Part shown: positions 44,124 to 53,806 of the stretch, in pieces
How the letters are laid out: the number at the start of each line of letters is the position of its first letter
How positions within the stretch are numbered: position 1 is the first letter of the stretch
Source of the DNA: Bog-756 sp963704585
GTDB taxonomy: Bacteria > Actinomycetota > Acidimicrobiia > Acidimicrobiales > RAAP-2
Reading direction: 5' to 3'
Assembly (NCBI GenBank): GCA_963704585.1
Contig: OY969919.1
Coordinates: 3,286,001-3,350,000 of the forward strand
Length of the DNA stretch: 64,000 bases
Position numbers and translations under genes: made by a program
The notes under the pieces: generated by a model
What the model was told of the DNA's origin: nothing
What the model saw: the letters and a program-made list of their open reading frames with translations, nothing else
Databases searched by the model: none

Positions 44124-45488
44124 GTGCCTGACGAGCCCGCCCTCGCGACGGATGCGGACGCCGGGCGACGGCGCATCCAGGCGCTCGCCAGGGTGCGCTC
44201 CCTCCTGCTCGGCCTCGGCTGCTCGATGGAGGAGATCGACCGGGCGGTCGCCGACGACGTCGTCGACCTGCTCGTCGTGGACCGTCTCCTCGTCCCGTCC
44301 GAGCAGCGGCTCACCCAGGCCGAGCTCACCGAGCAGACCGGCATGCCGGTCGAGCTCATCCGGCGCTTCTGGCGGGCGCTCGGCTTCCTCGACGTGGACG
44401 AGGACGAGCACATCTTCACGGAGATGGACCTCGAGGCCGTCGACCTCTTCCAATCCATCGTCGCGATGGGGATGACCGACGCCGACACGGCGGTCCAGAT
44501 GGCTCGCGTGATCGGCACCTCGATGGCGCGCATCGCCTCGGCCCAGACCGGTCCCGGCACGACGCCCCTGCTGGTCGCGTCCGGCGACAGCATCGTCGAC
44601 GCCGACCACTTCGCGAGCCAGGCGGGGGAGTCCATCCCGGCGATGGCGGGGCTCCTCGAGTACGTGTGGCGCCGCCACCTGCAGGCGGCGACCCGGCGCT
44701 CGATGCTCCTGCGCTCGCGCGGCGCAGGGGAGGGGATCAGCCCGGTCATGGCGGTCGGCTTCGCCGACATGGTGGGGTTCACGCTGCTGAGCCAGCACCT
44801 CGGGGACGAGGAGCTGGCCGCGGTGGTCGCGCGATTCGAAGAGGTGGCGCACGACACAGTCGTCGCGCTCGGCGGGCGGGTGGTCAAGATGATCGGCGAC
44901 GAGGTCATGTTCGTGGTCGCCACCGCGACAAGCGCCGCCGAGATCGGGTTGAGCCTCGCCGAGGCCTACGCGGACGACGAGCTCCTCTCCGACGTGCGGG
45001 TCGGGCTGGGGGTCGGTCCGGTGCTGGTGCAGGACGGCGACTTCTACGGCCCGGTGGTCAACCTCGCGAGCCGCCTGGTCGTCGTCGCGAGACCGGGGAC
45101 CGTCCTGGTGTCCGACGAGCTCCGCACCGCACTCGCCGCCGAGCACGGCATCGACTTCGCCACACGACCGCTGCGCGCCCGCAACCTCAAGGACATCGGG
45201 CGGGTCCAGCCGTGGAAGCTCACCCGGGCCGGCAGCGAGCCCGGTGCCGACCGGCGGCGGACCATGCGCTGGGAACGCCTCGGCGAGGTCCTCCGCGAGC
45301 TCGACGAGCTGCGCGACCGCGGCGAGACCGCGGTGGCCGGGCGCCCGCGCCCGCCGGGTCCCGACGCCCCCGGGGAGGCCGGCCCTGCGGGACCGACGGG
45401 CTCAGTCGCCGTCGAGGCGGGCCGTCGCGATGGCCCAGGGGCCGAGGTCGAACCGACCCTCGAACGGCGCGAGGGGACGGCCTCGTAG
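44124..45488 (+). CDS. Class III adenylate cyclase with N-terminal regulatory domain
   Basis: A 454-residue protein. Residues about 15-190 resemble the autoinhibitory helical domain of mycobacterial Rv1264-type cyclases, known there as a pH sensor. The catalytic domain follows: metal Asp in FADMVGFT, Lys and second Asp in VKMIGDEVMFV, and the Asn/Arg pair in GPVVNLASRLV, all present. So it should make cAMP. The last 29 residues run antisense over the end of the mannosidase gene and are probably not conserved. GTG start; cofC is divergent, 67 bases away. Confidence 0.83.
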   Translation: MPDEPALATDADAGRRRIQALARVRSLLLGLGCSMEEIDRAVADDVVDLLVVDRLLVPSEQRLTQAELTEQTGMPVELIRRFWRALGFLDVDEDEHIFTEMDLEAVDLFQSIVAMGMTDADTAVQMARVIGTSMARIASAQTGPGTTPLLVASGDSIVDADHFASQAGESIPAMAGLLEYVWRRHLQAATRRSMLLRSRGAGEGISPVMAVGFADMVGFTLLSQHLGDEELAAVVARFEEVAHDTVVALGGRVVKMIGDEVMFVVATATSAAEIGLSLAEAYADDELLSDVRVGLGVGPVLVQDGDFYGPVVNLASRLVVVARPGTVLVSDELRTALAAEHGIDFATRPLRARNLKDIGRVQPWKLTRAGSEPGADRRRTMRWERLGEVLRELDELRDRGETAVAGRPRPPGPDAPGEAGPAGPTGSVAVEAGRRDGPGAEVEPTLERREGTAS

Positions 45489-48115
45489 GTCGACCAGCCA
45501 GCCGGACCGGTCCGCGAGCTCGACGACGGCCGGCTCCGGGGTGGGGTTGAACACCCGCACCTCCACGAGCCCTGCCGCACGGCGCACCGCCGAGACCTCC
45601 GCGCCGCGCACCGACAGCGTCCCGCCGCGGTCGGCGCGGTCGCCTCCACCGAACGATCCCGCGACCGCGAGCGGGACGAGGACGTCGTCGGCCATCCGGT
45701 AGGGGTCCACGTCGCCGACCGCGAGCGCGTAGTGCGCCGTGACGGGTCCGAGCAGCTGCGGGCCCTCGATCGGGGTCATCGGCCCGGCCGGCATGGGCCG
45801 CGTGCTCATGCCGAGGCGCGAGAGCATCCCCGTCGCACGCAGGATGGTGAGCGCGAGCTCGGTCGCGACGGGATCGTCGCCACCCTGCTCGCTCCCCGTC
45901 GATCGCGACGAGCTCGTACTCGAGCAGCCCGTCGTGGACGACCGTGAGCCCGCCGCTCGTGACGAACCGCCGGGAGGGGAAGGTCGGCGTCGGGAACTCG
46001 TCGGGACGTCCCTCGGCGGTGAGACCCCGCTCGACGATCGCGAAGGCACACTCGAGCGCGTGAGGTCCGCGCGGGCTCGGGCAGCGGGAAGTGCGCCCGG
46101 AGCCGGTGGTCGCGCGAGGGGTTGGTGAACGCCGTGGTGACCCGCACCCACGGCTCGTCCGCCCGCAGCTCGAGCGTGGTCGTGACCGGCACGGCATGGC
46201 TCCCGACCCGGGTGTGGCTGCTCCCGTCCACCTGGTCCGGCCAGTCGAAGGTCGACGTGACCGTCAGGGTCGCACGGACCGGACCGGGGTCGCCGATCGC
46301 GACCTCGACCGACCGTGGCTGTTCGACGACCGTGTCGGTGGTGGGGGGCGAGTAGTTGTACGTGTCGCCGTGGTCGCCGCCGTCGACCAGCCGTCCGAAT
46401 CCGGCGATCCCGTCGATCGAGTACGTGCCGTCCGAAGGGTCGACGACGACGGTCACCAGCCCGTTCCGCAGGGTCGTCCCGCCCGCTCCCTCCTCGACCG
46501 CGACCGGGTGCGCGAGGGGCTCGGGATCGAAGCGCGCCCAGCCGAACCCGGGCACGGAGCGCTGTCGTGCGAGGATGCGGCGCCGGCTCGGCTGGTCGAT
46601 CGTGAGGCGCACCTCGGTGTCGGGCCGCGCGGTGAGCCGGGTGTAGAGCTCGCGCTTGACCTCCTCGACGGGCACGCCGTCGCGCGCCTCGCTCCCGATC
46701 ACGATGGTCACGTCGAGCCCGGTCTCGTCCTCCCCGAGCGTGACGTCGGTCACGTAGGTGTCGTCGTCGATCCGGGCCCCCTGGATCATGCCGATGATGT
46801 TGCGCACGGTCTCCCCGTCGAGGGTCATCGACCCCGGGAGGCCGGCGCGCTCGGACAGCACCTGGACGTCGGGACCCGGCCCGCCTGCGACGGGCACCAC
46901 GACCTCGACCACCCCGGAGCGGTCGTGTGCGCTGGGATTGACGACGACCGGGCCCGGCGTGGCCATCGAGCGCGCGACCGCGCTCACGGCCTCCTCGGTC
47001 AGGCCTTCGCCGATGTGGCGGGCCTCCGCGTAGCGGTGGAGGACCGCGTCGACCACGTCGTCGACCGAGCACGCGCACACCGAGTCGTGGGCGGAATTGC
47101 GGATCACCAGCTTCCAGGCGACGTCGAGGAACGCGCCCGGCCACGCATCGCGTGGGAGGAAGAGCGCCGAGAGCGGCTCGGCGAGGCGCTCGAGCGACCG
47201 CTCGGCCGCGCTCGCGGCCTGCTTCACGTCGACCCGGTTCGAGCCGACCCCCATGAGGAGGTTCGTCCGCCAGCCCGAACGGAGCTCCCCGGTGATCTCG
47301 GGGAGGCCTTCGGTGGGGGCGGAGCGGAGGTACTCGGGCAGGGTGCTCACGACGAGGTCGAACTCGTCCTGTGCGAGATTGGCCTCAGCGACGACCTGCC
47401 CGAGCCGGGGTTGCGGCCGGTGGTGGTCGGTGCCGTTCATGAGGAGGAGCGGGTCGCCCGGCGCGAGGAACCCGTCGAGCTCCTCGACCGTGGCACGGAG
47501 CCTGCGGACCAGCGCCTTCGCGTCGTCGGGGAGCGCCGCGCCGATGCCGTAGCCGGTCATGAGGTACTCGGCTCGCACGGTCGAGCCGTCGGGGGCGCCC
47601 CACCGGAACGCGGAGCGGTCGACACCGGAGGGGACGCCGCGCCACACGACCGCGTGCTCGAAGCCGGCGAGCCGGAGGAGCTGCGGCATCTGCGCGATGT
47701 GGCCGAACATGTCGGGGAGGTAGCCGATCTCCATGACGCCACCGAACGCGGCGCCGCGCGCGATGCCGGCCTGCAGGTTGCGCACGAGCGTCTCGCCCGA
47801 GACGAGGAACTCGTCCATGAGGATGTACCAGGGACCGAGCGTGATCCGGCCCGACGCGGCCAGGCGTCGGAGCCGCTCCTCCTGCTCGGGGCGGATCTCG
47901 AGGTAGTCGTCGACGACGGCGAGCTGCCCGTCGAGGAGGAAGTGCCGGTAGGAGCTGTCCCGCTCGAGGAGGTCGAGGAGCCCGTCGACCAGCCGGACCA
48001 GCTTCCGCCGGAAGGTCTGGAACGGTTCGTACCACTCACGGTCCCAGTGGGTGTGGGGGACGATCGCGACCCGGCGGGCCGTGCCGCGGGCGCCCCCGGA
48101 CGTCGACGCGCTCAC
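45402..48115 (-). CDS. GH38 alpha-mannosidase, two frameshifts
   Basis: About 904 residues after repair. N-terminus IVPHTHWDREWYEPF (zinc-binding His and Asp), nucleophile Asp in IGYLPDMFGHIAQMPQ, and NSAHDSVCACSVDDV, typical of family 38 mannosidases. Removing one G near 46070 and one at the GGGG run (45894-45897) joins the C-terminal beta domains (LECAFAIVERGL, then EQGGDDPVATELALTILRATGMLS) to the stop at 45402. It has no signal peptide and is probably intracellular, cutting mannosyl-glycerate or small mannosides. GTG start overlaps the preceding gene's stop. Confidence 0.83.
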
Positions 48116-48366
48116 GGGGCGAGCTGTCCGTACTCCGCTTCGTACGCCTCGAGCTCGCCGAGGATCCGCTGGGCGTCCGCGGTCGTCTGGTCGGTCGCCC
48201 GGCCCTTGTGGTCCGCATAGACGGCAGCGCCGAGGTCGCGGAGGAGGCCGTCGGCCTTGTGCTTGGCCTGCGTGGCGTCGAGCTTCGCCTGGCCCGCCTT
48301 GCCGGCCTCGGCGGCCTTGGCCAGCCCGGCTTCCGCCCCGGCCTTCACCTTGTCCATCAGTCCCAT
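48112..48366 (-). CDS. Small conserved actinobacterial protein
   Basis: 84 residues, Ala/Lys-rich, starting MGLMDKVKAGAEAGLAKAAEAG and with KADGLLRDLGAAVYADHKGR. Similar small helical proteins are common in actinobacteria; function unknown. It has a ribosome-binding site (GGGAGC) and overlaps the mannosidase start (GTGA), so it is translated with it. Confidence 0.75.
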   Translation of the reverse strand: MGLMDKVKAGAEAGLAKAAEAGKAGQAKLDATQAKHKADGLLRDLGAAVYADHKGRATDQTTADAQRILGELEAYEAEYGQLAP

Positions 48367-48495
48367 GGCTGCTCCCTTTCCGGTTCCCGACCCTTCGCCT
48401 CAGCCTACGGCCAGGCGTGTGGACCGGCCACTGCCCGCGGCGATCCGCGGCTGGCTCGCCGCGATGGGAGGGATCGTGGCGGTAGGTTCGCGCCG

Positions 48496-49155
48496 ATGGC
48501 CGTGCCGCGCCCCGACGACGCGCTCGAGCGGGCGCTGGTCGACGCCGGGCACGGCGTCGTGGCCGGCGTCGACGAGGTCGGGCGGGGCGCCTGGGCCGGA
48601 CCGGCGTCGGTCGGCGTGGTCGTCGCACCGCCGGACCGACCCCCGCCACCGGGCCTGCGCGACTCGAAGCTGCTCACCGAGCCGAGGCGCGAGGTCCTCT
48701 TCGACGAGCTCGCCGGGTGGTGCTCGGCCTGGTCGGTGGGCCACGTGACGCCCGGGGAGTGCGACCGCCTCGGGATGACCGCGGCACTCCGCCTCGCCGC
48801 CCAGCGGGCGCTCGCGGACCTTCCTGAGGCGCCGACCGCACTCCTCCTCGACGGGGGGCACGACTACCTCCGCGTCGCCGACGACGGGGAGCCGCCGACG
48901 CAAGTCGATGGGCCCGAGGTCCGCACGGTCGTGCGGGGCGACAGCGCATCGGTGTCGATCGCCGCCGCGTCGGTGTTGGCGAAGGTGACACGTGACCGGC
49001 TCATGCGGGCGCTCGCCCCGAGCTTCCCGCCCTTCGACTTCGACCGGAACAAGGGCTATCCGTCGAGGGCCCACCGCGTCGCGCTCAACGGGTTCGGTCT
49101 GACCTCGGTCCACCGGCGCTCGTGGTCCTACGTGGCCGGCCTTCCTTTTCGGTGA
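48496..49155 (+). CDS. rnhB: Ribonuclease HII
   Basis: A 219-residue enzyme removing RNA primers and misincorporated ribonucleotides. Catalytic DE motif AGVDEVGRGAWAGP, Asp in ALLLDGGHDY, and SVSIAAASVLAKVTRDRLM then NKGYPSRAHRVAL. Acidic residues complete. Ends a few bases before the convergent acyl-CoA dehydrogenase. Confidence 0.92.
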   Translation: MAVPRPDDALERALVDAGHGVVAGVDEVGRGAWAGPASVGVVVAPPDRPPPPGLRDSKLLTEPRREVLFDELAGWCSAWSVGHVTPGECDRLGMTAALRLAAQRALADLPEAPTALLLDGGHDYLRVADDGEPPTQVDGPEVRTVVRGDSASVSIAAASVLAKVTRDRLMRALAPSFPPFDFDRNKGYPSRAHRVALNGFGLTSVHRRSWSYVAGLPFR

Positions 49156-49182
49156 CAGCCCACTCGGGGTCGGGCCGACCGG

Positions 49183-50448
49183 CTACGTCTTGGCGGGATC
49201 CTTCGGGAGACCGAGGACGCGCTCCCCCACGATGTTGCGGAGCACCTCGTCGGTCCCGCCCGCGATGCGCATCCCCGGCACGCCGAGCACGAGCTGTGCC
49301 CAGGCGTAGGTGCCCCAGGCGCCCGTGTCGGCGACGAGCGAGGGGCCGAGCAGGGAGGAGAGCAGCTCGCCGGTGCGGACCATGTTGCTGGTCAGCGAGA
49401 GCTTGGCCAGCGACATCTCCGGCCCCGGAAGCTGGCCGACCGCGATCTTGGCCATGGCGCGGAGATTCGAGTACCGGGCGACCCGTTCGTTGATGATCAC
49501 CGAGGCGAGCTGCTGGCGGATCAGCGGATCCTCGGAACGCCCGAGGGCCTTCGCCGCCTCCACGAGCCGCGTGGTCGTCGGGAGCCCGACGCCGCCGTCG
49601 CCGCCGCCGATGGCGGCGCGCTCGTTCATGAGCGTGGTGAGCGCGACGGTCCAACCGCCGTTCACCTCGCCGAGCCGGTGCGAGTCGGGGATGCGCACGT
49701 CGGTGAAGAACACTTCGTTGAACGAGGCGCCACCGGTCATCTGACGGAGTGGCCGGACCTCGACGCCGGGCGCGTGCATGTCGACGACGAAGCCGGTGAG
49801 CCCGCGGTGCTTCGGCAGTTCGGGGTCGGTCCGGCAGATGATCTCGCCGATGTCGGAGAGGTGGGCGCCCGACGTCCAGACCTTCTGTCCGTTGACGATC
49901 CACTCGTCGCCGTCGCGCACGGCGCGCGTCTGCAGCGAGGCGAGGTCCGATCCCGAGCCCGGCTCGCTGAAGAGCTGGCACGCGACGATGTCCCCGCGGT
50001 ACATCGGGCGCAGGTACGCGTCCTTCACCTCGTCGACGGCGTGGGCGAGGATGGTCGGCGCGACCATGCCGAGTCCGATGCCGTAGACGGACATCGACGG
50101 CGCCCGGTACTCCTTCGCGACCCCGTCGTAGACCCGCTGGTACTCGCGTGGCAGCCCGCGCCCGCCGTACCGCGGCGGACCGGTGATCCAGCCGAACCCG
50201 GCGTCGAAGCGGGTCCGGGCCCAGGCGCGTGCCGCCGCCACGTCGTCGGACTCCTCCTCGGGGGTGCGCTCCGGGAAGAGGCCGACCACGTCGGAGCCCT
50301 TCCCCCAGACGAACGCCTCCTCGCCCCGCCGCTCGGCGTTGGCGTCGAGGAACGTGCGGACCTCGGCCTCGAACTGCTCGGGCGTGGGCGGCGCGTCCTG
50401 CCCGCCGTCCGTCCGGCCGCGCTCGCCCGCGGTGGCGGTGTTGGTCAT
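49183..50448 (-). CDS. Acyl-CoA dehydrogenase
   Basis: A 421-residue flavoenzyme oxidising acyl-CoA to enoyl-CoA. Seen: CQLFSEPGSGSDLASLQTRA (FAD and substrate loop), IVNGQKVWTSGAHLSDIG, MTGGASFNEVFFTDVRIPD and the C-terminal GGTDEVLRNIVGERVLGLP. The ATG at 50448 follows GGGGAG; an in-frame start 75 bases upstream has none. It belongs to the longer-chain/unusual-substrate group; a role in steroid or lipid breakdown is possible but not shown. Confidence 0.88.
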   Translation of the reverse strand: MTNTATAGERGRTDGGQDAPPTPEQFEAEVRTFLDANAERRGEEAFVWGKGSDVVGLFPERTPEEESDDVAAARAWARTRFDAGFGWITGPPRYGGRGLPREYQRVYDGVAKEYRAPSMSVYGIGLGMVAPTILAHAVDEVKDAYLRPMYRGDIVACQLFSEPGSGSDLASLQTRAVRDGDEWIVNGQKVWTSGAHLSDIGEIICRTDPELPKHRGLTGFVVDMHAPGVEVRPLRQMTGGASFNEVFFTDVRIPDSHRLGEVNGGWTVALTTLMNERAAIGGGDGGVGLPTTTRLVEAAKALGRSEDPLIRQQLASVIINERVARYSNLRAMAKIAVGQLPGPEMSLAKLSLTSNMVRTGELLSSLLGPSLVADTGAWGTYAWAQLVLGVPGMRIAGGTDEVLRNIVGERVLGLPKDPAKT

Positions 50449-50637
50449 GGCGGGCTCCCCCTCACGGTCGGCGGCGCCCTCCGTGGAGGGCGGAGCACAG
50501 CGTACCGACCGTCCTGCGGCCACGCCGAGGCGCAGGGACGTCCGCCGATCATCCGAACGGGCGGACTCCCGGATCGGCTAGACCGGAGGCGTGCAAGACG
50601 GAGTCGGTGGTCCGGCGGCGGAACCGGGGCTCGGCTA

Positions 50638-51549
50638 GTGGCGTACCTGCTCGCCGTCCTCGCGGCGTTCTCCAACGCGCTGAGCTCGATCTTCCAGCGG
50701 CTCGGCGTGCAGCGGGCGCCGCGGGAGACGGCCATGGGGTGGAGCCTCATCAAGCACGCGCTCCGGCAGCTCGTCTGGTTCCTCGGCGTGGCCCTCATCG
50801 CGGCCGGCTTCCTGCTCCAGGCGGTCGCCCTCCGCTTCGGGCAGCTCAGCTCGGTCCAGCCGATCGTGACCACGGAGCTGCTCTTCCTCGTGCTCATCCT
50901 CGGGGTGTGGTTCCGCTACTCGCTCACCTGGATGGAGTGGGTCGGGACGTCGGCGGCGGCCGGAGGCCTCGCCGTCTTCCTCATCGTCGCCTCGCCCGGG
51001 GGCGGGAGCGCGATCCCCTCGGCGGGGAGCTGGATCCTCCTCTTCCTCGTGATCGGCGGCATCGCGGCGATGACCGCGTCGCTCGGGCGGACCGGCCCGC
51101 GGTGGTTCCGGGCGGCGATGTACGGGACGGCCGGCGCCGTGATGTTCGCGCTCTCCGCCGCGCTCACCAAGCAGCTGTCCACCCTGGTGACCGAGGGGTG
51201 GGGCCACGTCTTCGTGAGCTGGGTCCCCTACGCGCTGGCCGTGACGGGTCTGACCGGGCTGTTCCTCATCCAGAACTCGTTCCACGCCGGGCCCATCACC
51301 GCATCGCAGGCCACCATCACGCTCGTCGACCCGATCTCGAGCGTCTTCATCGGGATGTGGCTCTTCCACGACCGCCTCGACGCGTCGCTCTGGCGTGTGC
51401 CGATCGAGCTGCTGGCCGTGGTGGTGGTCGTCGCCGGTGTGGTCGTCCTCTCGCGCTCGCCTCTCGTGGCCGGCGCGCGCGACGACTCGCCCGCGGCCGA
51501 AAAGCTGATGCGGCAGCCCGCGCGGAACGACGACCACGCCGCACTCTGA
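50638..51549 (+). CDS. DMT/EamA family permease
   Basis: A 303-residue membrane protein with about nine to ten hydrophobic segments (VWFLGVALIAAGFLLQAVAL, LLFLVLILGVWF, GLAVFLIVA, ITLVDPISSVFIGMWLF, LLAVVVVVAGVVVL). The fold matches actinobacterial DMT-type transporters such as magnesium/metabolite exporters; substrate unknown. The GTG start has no strong ribosome site (CTCGGCTA before it). Alone on its strand. Confidence 0.75.
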   Translation: MAYLLAVLAAFSNALSSIFQRLGVQRAPRETAMGWSLIKHALRQLVWFLGVALIAAGFLLQAVALRFGQLSSVQPIVTTELLFLVLILGVWFRYSLTWMEWVGTSAAAGGLAVFLIVASPGGGSAIPSAGSWILLFLVIGGIAAMTASLGRTGPRWFRAAMYGTAGAVMFALSAALTKQLSTLVTEGWGHVFVSWVPYALAVTGLTGLFLIQNSFHAGPITASQATITLVDPISSVFIGMWLFHDRLDASLWRVPIELLAVVVVVAGVVVLSRSPLVAGARDDSPAAEKLMRQPARNDDHAAL

Positions 51550-51588
51550 ACACCGGCGGTCGTCTGCCGGCGAACGGAGGTGCCGGCG

Positions 51589-52512
51589 TCAGGCAGGCAT
51601 CGCGAGCACCGCGTCCAACGCGGCCGGGAGCTCGGGATGGCGGAACGCGAATCCTGCCGAGGAGAGCGCGGCCGGGATCACCCGCTGGCTCGTGAGGATC
51701 AGCTCGTCGGCCATCTCACCGCCGAGCGCGAGCCGGAGCGCCGAGGCCGGCACCCGCGCCACGGCCGGACGGTGCAGGGCCGACCCCAGTGCCCGGGCGA
51801 ACGCCCGGTCGGTGACCGGTGAGGGTGAGGCCGCATTGACCGGTCCGGCGAGCGAGCGGTCCTCGAGGCAGCGCAGGATCACCGCGACCTCGTCGTCCAG
51901 GGTGATCCAGCTCCGGTACTGCCGTCCGGAGCCGAGCGGGCCGCCCAGCCCGAGCCGGAAGAGGGTGAGCTGGCGAGCGAGCGCGCCGCCCTGCGCGCAC
52001 AGCACGATGCCCGACCGCAGGTGCACGGTGCGGATCCCCGCGTCGCGTCCGGGCGCTGCCGCGCCCTCCCAGGCCGCGCAGACGTCGGCGAGGAACCCGC
52101 GCCCGCGCGGCGCGTCTTCGGTGAGCGCCTCGTCGCCGCGGTCGCCGTAGAAGCCGACGGCGGACGCGCCGACCAGCACCTCGGGGCGCGACGGCAGGTC
52201 GAGCAACGATCGCACGAGCAGCCCGGTCGACCGCACTCGGCTCTCGAGGATCTCCGCCTTGCGCCCTGCGGTCCAGCGCCGGTCGCCGATCCCCGCGCCT
52301 GCGAGGTGCACCACACCGTCGAAGGGGCCGGTCCGCTCGAGCGCCACGGCGTCGAGCTCGTCGAGCGCCGGGTCCCACCGGACCGTCGAAGTGCCGGGGC
52401 GTGCCGCAGACCCGCCGCGCGACAAGGTGGTGACGGTGTGCCCGTCCGCGACGAGTCGCCCGACGAGCGCCGTGCCGATGAGGCCGGTCGCGCCCGTGAT
52501 CAGCGCCCGCAG
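51589..52512 (-). CDS. TIGR01777 NAD-dependent epimerase, possible CTG start
   Basis: A 307-residue sugar epimerase-like protein of the extended SDR family. Rossmann motif ALITGATGLIGTALVG, GVVHLAGAGIGDRRWTAGRKAEILESR, GASAVGFYGDRGD (YxxxK variant) and the DUF1731-type tail. Known members include cell-division inhibitor homologues; reaction unknown. No ATG, GTG or TTG lies at the expected place; the frame begins inside the hydrolase gene with CTG at 52512. Translation may be coupled to the upstream hydrolase stop at 52500. Confidence 0.8.
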   Translation of the reverse strand: MRALITGATGLIGTALVGRLVADGHTVTTLSRGGSAARPGTSTVRWDPALDELDAVALERTGPFDGVVHLAGAGIGDRRWTAGRKAEILESRVRSTGLLVRSLLDLPSRPEVLVGASAVGFYGDRGDEALTEDAPRGRGFLADVCAAWEGAAAPGRDAGIRTVHLRSGIVLCAQGGALARQLTLFRLGLGGPLGSGRQYRSWITLDDEVAVILRCLEDRSLAGPVNAASPSPVTDRAFARALGSALHRPAVARVPASALRLALGGEMADELILTSQRVIPAALSSAGFAFRHPELPAALDAVLAMPA

Positions 52513-53312
52513 CGCTCGCGCTCCTGCCGCCCGGTCGCGCGGGCGACGGCCGTCCGCACGAACGCCGCGAAGGCGTCGGGATGGGTGAGGTGGGCGCCGT
52601 GCCCCGCGCCGGCGACCTCGACGAGCTCCGCGCCCGGGACGTGCTCCGAGAGCCAGCCGACGACCGCGTGGTGGTGTGGGGCGGTCCGCTCGCCCCGCCC
52701 GAAGACCGAGGGCACCGCCAGGTCGGTCACGTCGAACGGTGGGGCGGGCCTCCGGAGGTCCGCGAGCTCGGCGCGCAACGCCGGGCCGTCCGCTCGGCGC
52801 TCCTGCTTGGTGCGCTCGGGGAGGCGCTCCCATGCGGCATCGCCGACCATCCGGCGGAAGAACCGCTCGGCCGCTTCGCTCGGCCCGTCCCCGTGGATCG
52901 GCCGGGCGTCGGCGCCCGGCGGCAGGCGCCGCTGCGACCACGCGCCGAGCCACGGCATCGGCGGCTCGAAGGCCGCGACGGCGAGCACCGGTGCGCCCTC
53001 GCCGCGCAACGCTGCGCCGAGGGCGACGTCGCCCCCGTAGCTGACCCCGACGAGCACGCACGGCCGTCCGTCGACGAGTGCGAGCAGGTCGTCGACGTGG
53101 CCGTCGATCGTCCAGCGCGCCGGCTGCGCGTCGCGCGACCGCGCATAGCCGCGTCGGTCGTAGGTGAGCGTGTGGAGGTCGTCGAGGCGGCGCAGCACCC
53201 GGTCGAAGCTGCTCGCACGGTCGAGCGAGCCGTGGACCAGCACGACGAGGGGTCCGTCTGTGCCGTCGGGAGGGTGGTGCTCGGTGCGCGCGAGGCCGGT
53301 CGTCGGGTCCAT
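52500..53312 (-). CDS. Alpha/beta hydrolase
   Basis: A 270-residue hydrolase fold. Oxyanion HGSLDRA, nucleophile elbow GVSYGG (Ser), and late His in GAGHGAHLTHPDAF. The ATG at 53312 (MDPTTGLART) was chosen; the frame opens 63 bases further. Substrate unknown. The gene overlaps the epimerase start. Confidence 0.78.
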   Translation of the reverse strand: MDPTTGLARTEHHPPDGTDGPLVVLVHGSLDRASSFDRVLRRLDDLHTLTYDRRGYARSRDAQPARWTIDGHVDDLLALVDGRPCVLVGVSYGGDVALGAALRGEGAPVLAVAAFEPPMPWLGAWSQRRLPPGADARPIHGDGPSEAAERFFRRMVGDAAWERLPERTKQERRADGPALRAELADLRRPAPPFDVTDLAVPSVFGRGERTAPHHHAVVGWLSEHVPGAELVEVAGAGHGAHLTHPDAFAAFVRTAVARATGRQERERCGR

Positions 53313-53432
53313 CCGTCGTTCAGCCTGCCAGCAGCCCGCACGGTGCGCCATCCCGACGCTCACCAGCCGATTCACTGTTCACCGCCGGGATCGTGCAAAG
53401 TTGTGGCTTCCCAAGACGATCAAGGAGAGACT

Positions 53433-53747
53433 GTGCCCCTTACGAAGACCGACCTCATCGCCGCTGTCGCCGCGCACACCGGCTCGACCGCCAAGGACGT
53501 CGCCGCGATCCTCGGCGGGTTCGAGGACGTCGTGGTCGCCAACGTCGCGAAGGGGGAGAAGATCGTCATGACCGGCTTCCTCACCTTCGATCGGGCCCAG
53601 CGCGCCGCGCGCACCGGTCGGAACCCCCAGACCGGGGAGGCGATCAAGATCAAGGCGTCGAAGAGCCCCAAGGTCACGGCCGGTGCGGCGTTCAAGAAGG
53701 TCGTGAACGGCCAGGCGCCGGCGCCGAAGCTGGCGAAGGCGCGGTAG
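53433..53747 (+). CDS. HU family DNA-binding protein without tail
   Basis: A 104-residue HU: TKTDLIAAVAAHTGSTAKDVAAI, GFEDVVVANVAKGEKIVMTGFLTF, RAARTGRNPQTGEAIKIKASKSPKVTAGAAFKKVV. GTG start with AAGGAGAGA upstream. Unlike the HU at 41.7 kb it has only a short basic end, so the organism has two HU types. Confidence 0.9.
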   Translation: MPLTKTDLIAAVAAHTGSTAKDVAAILGGFEDVVVANVAKGEKIVMTGFLTFDRAQRAARTGRNPQTGEAIKIKASKSPKVTAGAAFKKVVNGQAPAPKLAKAR

Positions 53748-53754
53748 TCGCAGG

Positions 53755-53802
53755 GGCCGTGGCGGAGGCCGGCCCGCCACGGCCGCCGGGCCTTCCCGGC
53801 GG
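53755..53802. terminator. Double hairpin terminator between HU and queE
   Basis: Two stem-loops side by side: GGCCGTGGCGG with CCGCCACGGCC (53755-53784) and CCGCCGGG-CCTT-CCCGGCGG (53783-53802). They lie between convergent genes. Confidence 0.75.
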
Positions 53803-53806
53803 AGGA

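Noticed and set aside
42582..45146. Extension of the PIG-L frame upstream to 45146
   Set aside because: It is antisense to cyclase and out of frame with cofC; the GTG overlapping the cofC stop is the natural start.
45806..48649. Extension of the mannosidase frame upstream to 48649
   Set aside because: The extra residues run through the small protein gene and have no similarity; GTG 48115 fits the family start.
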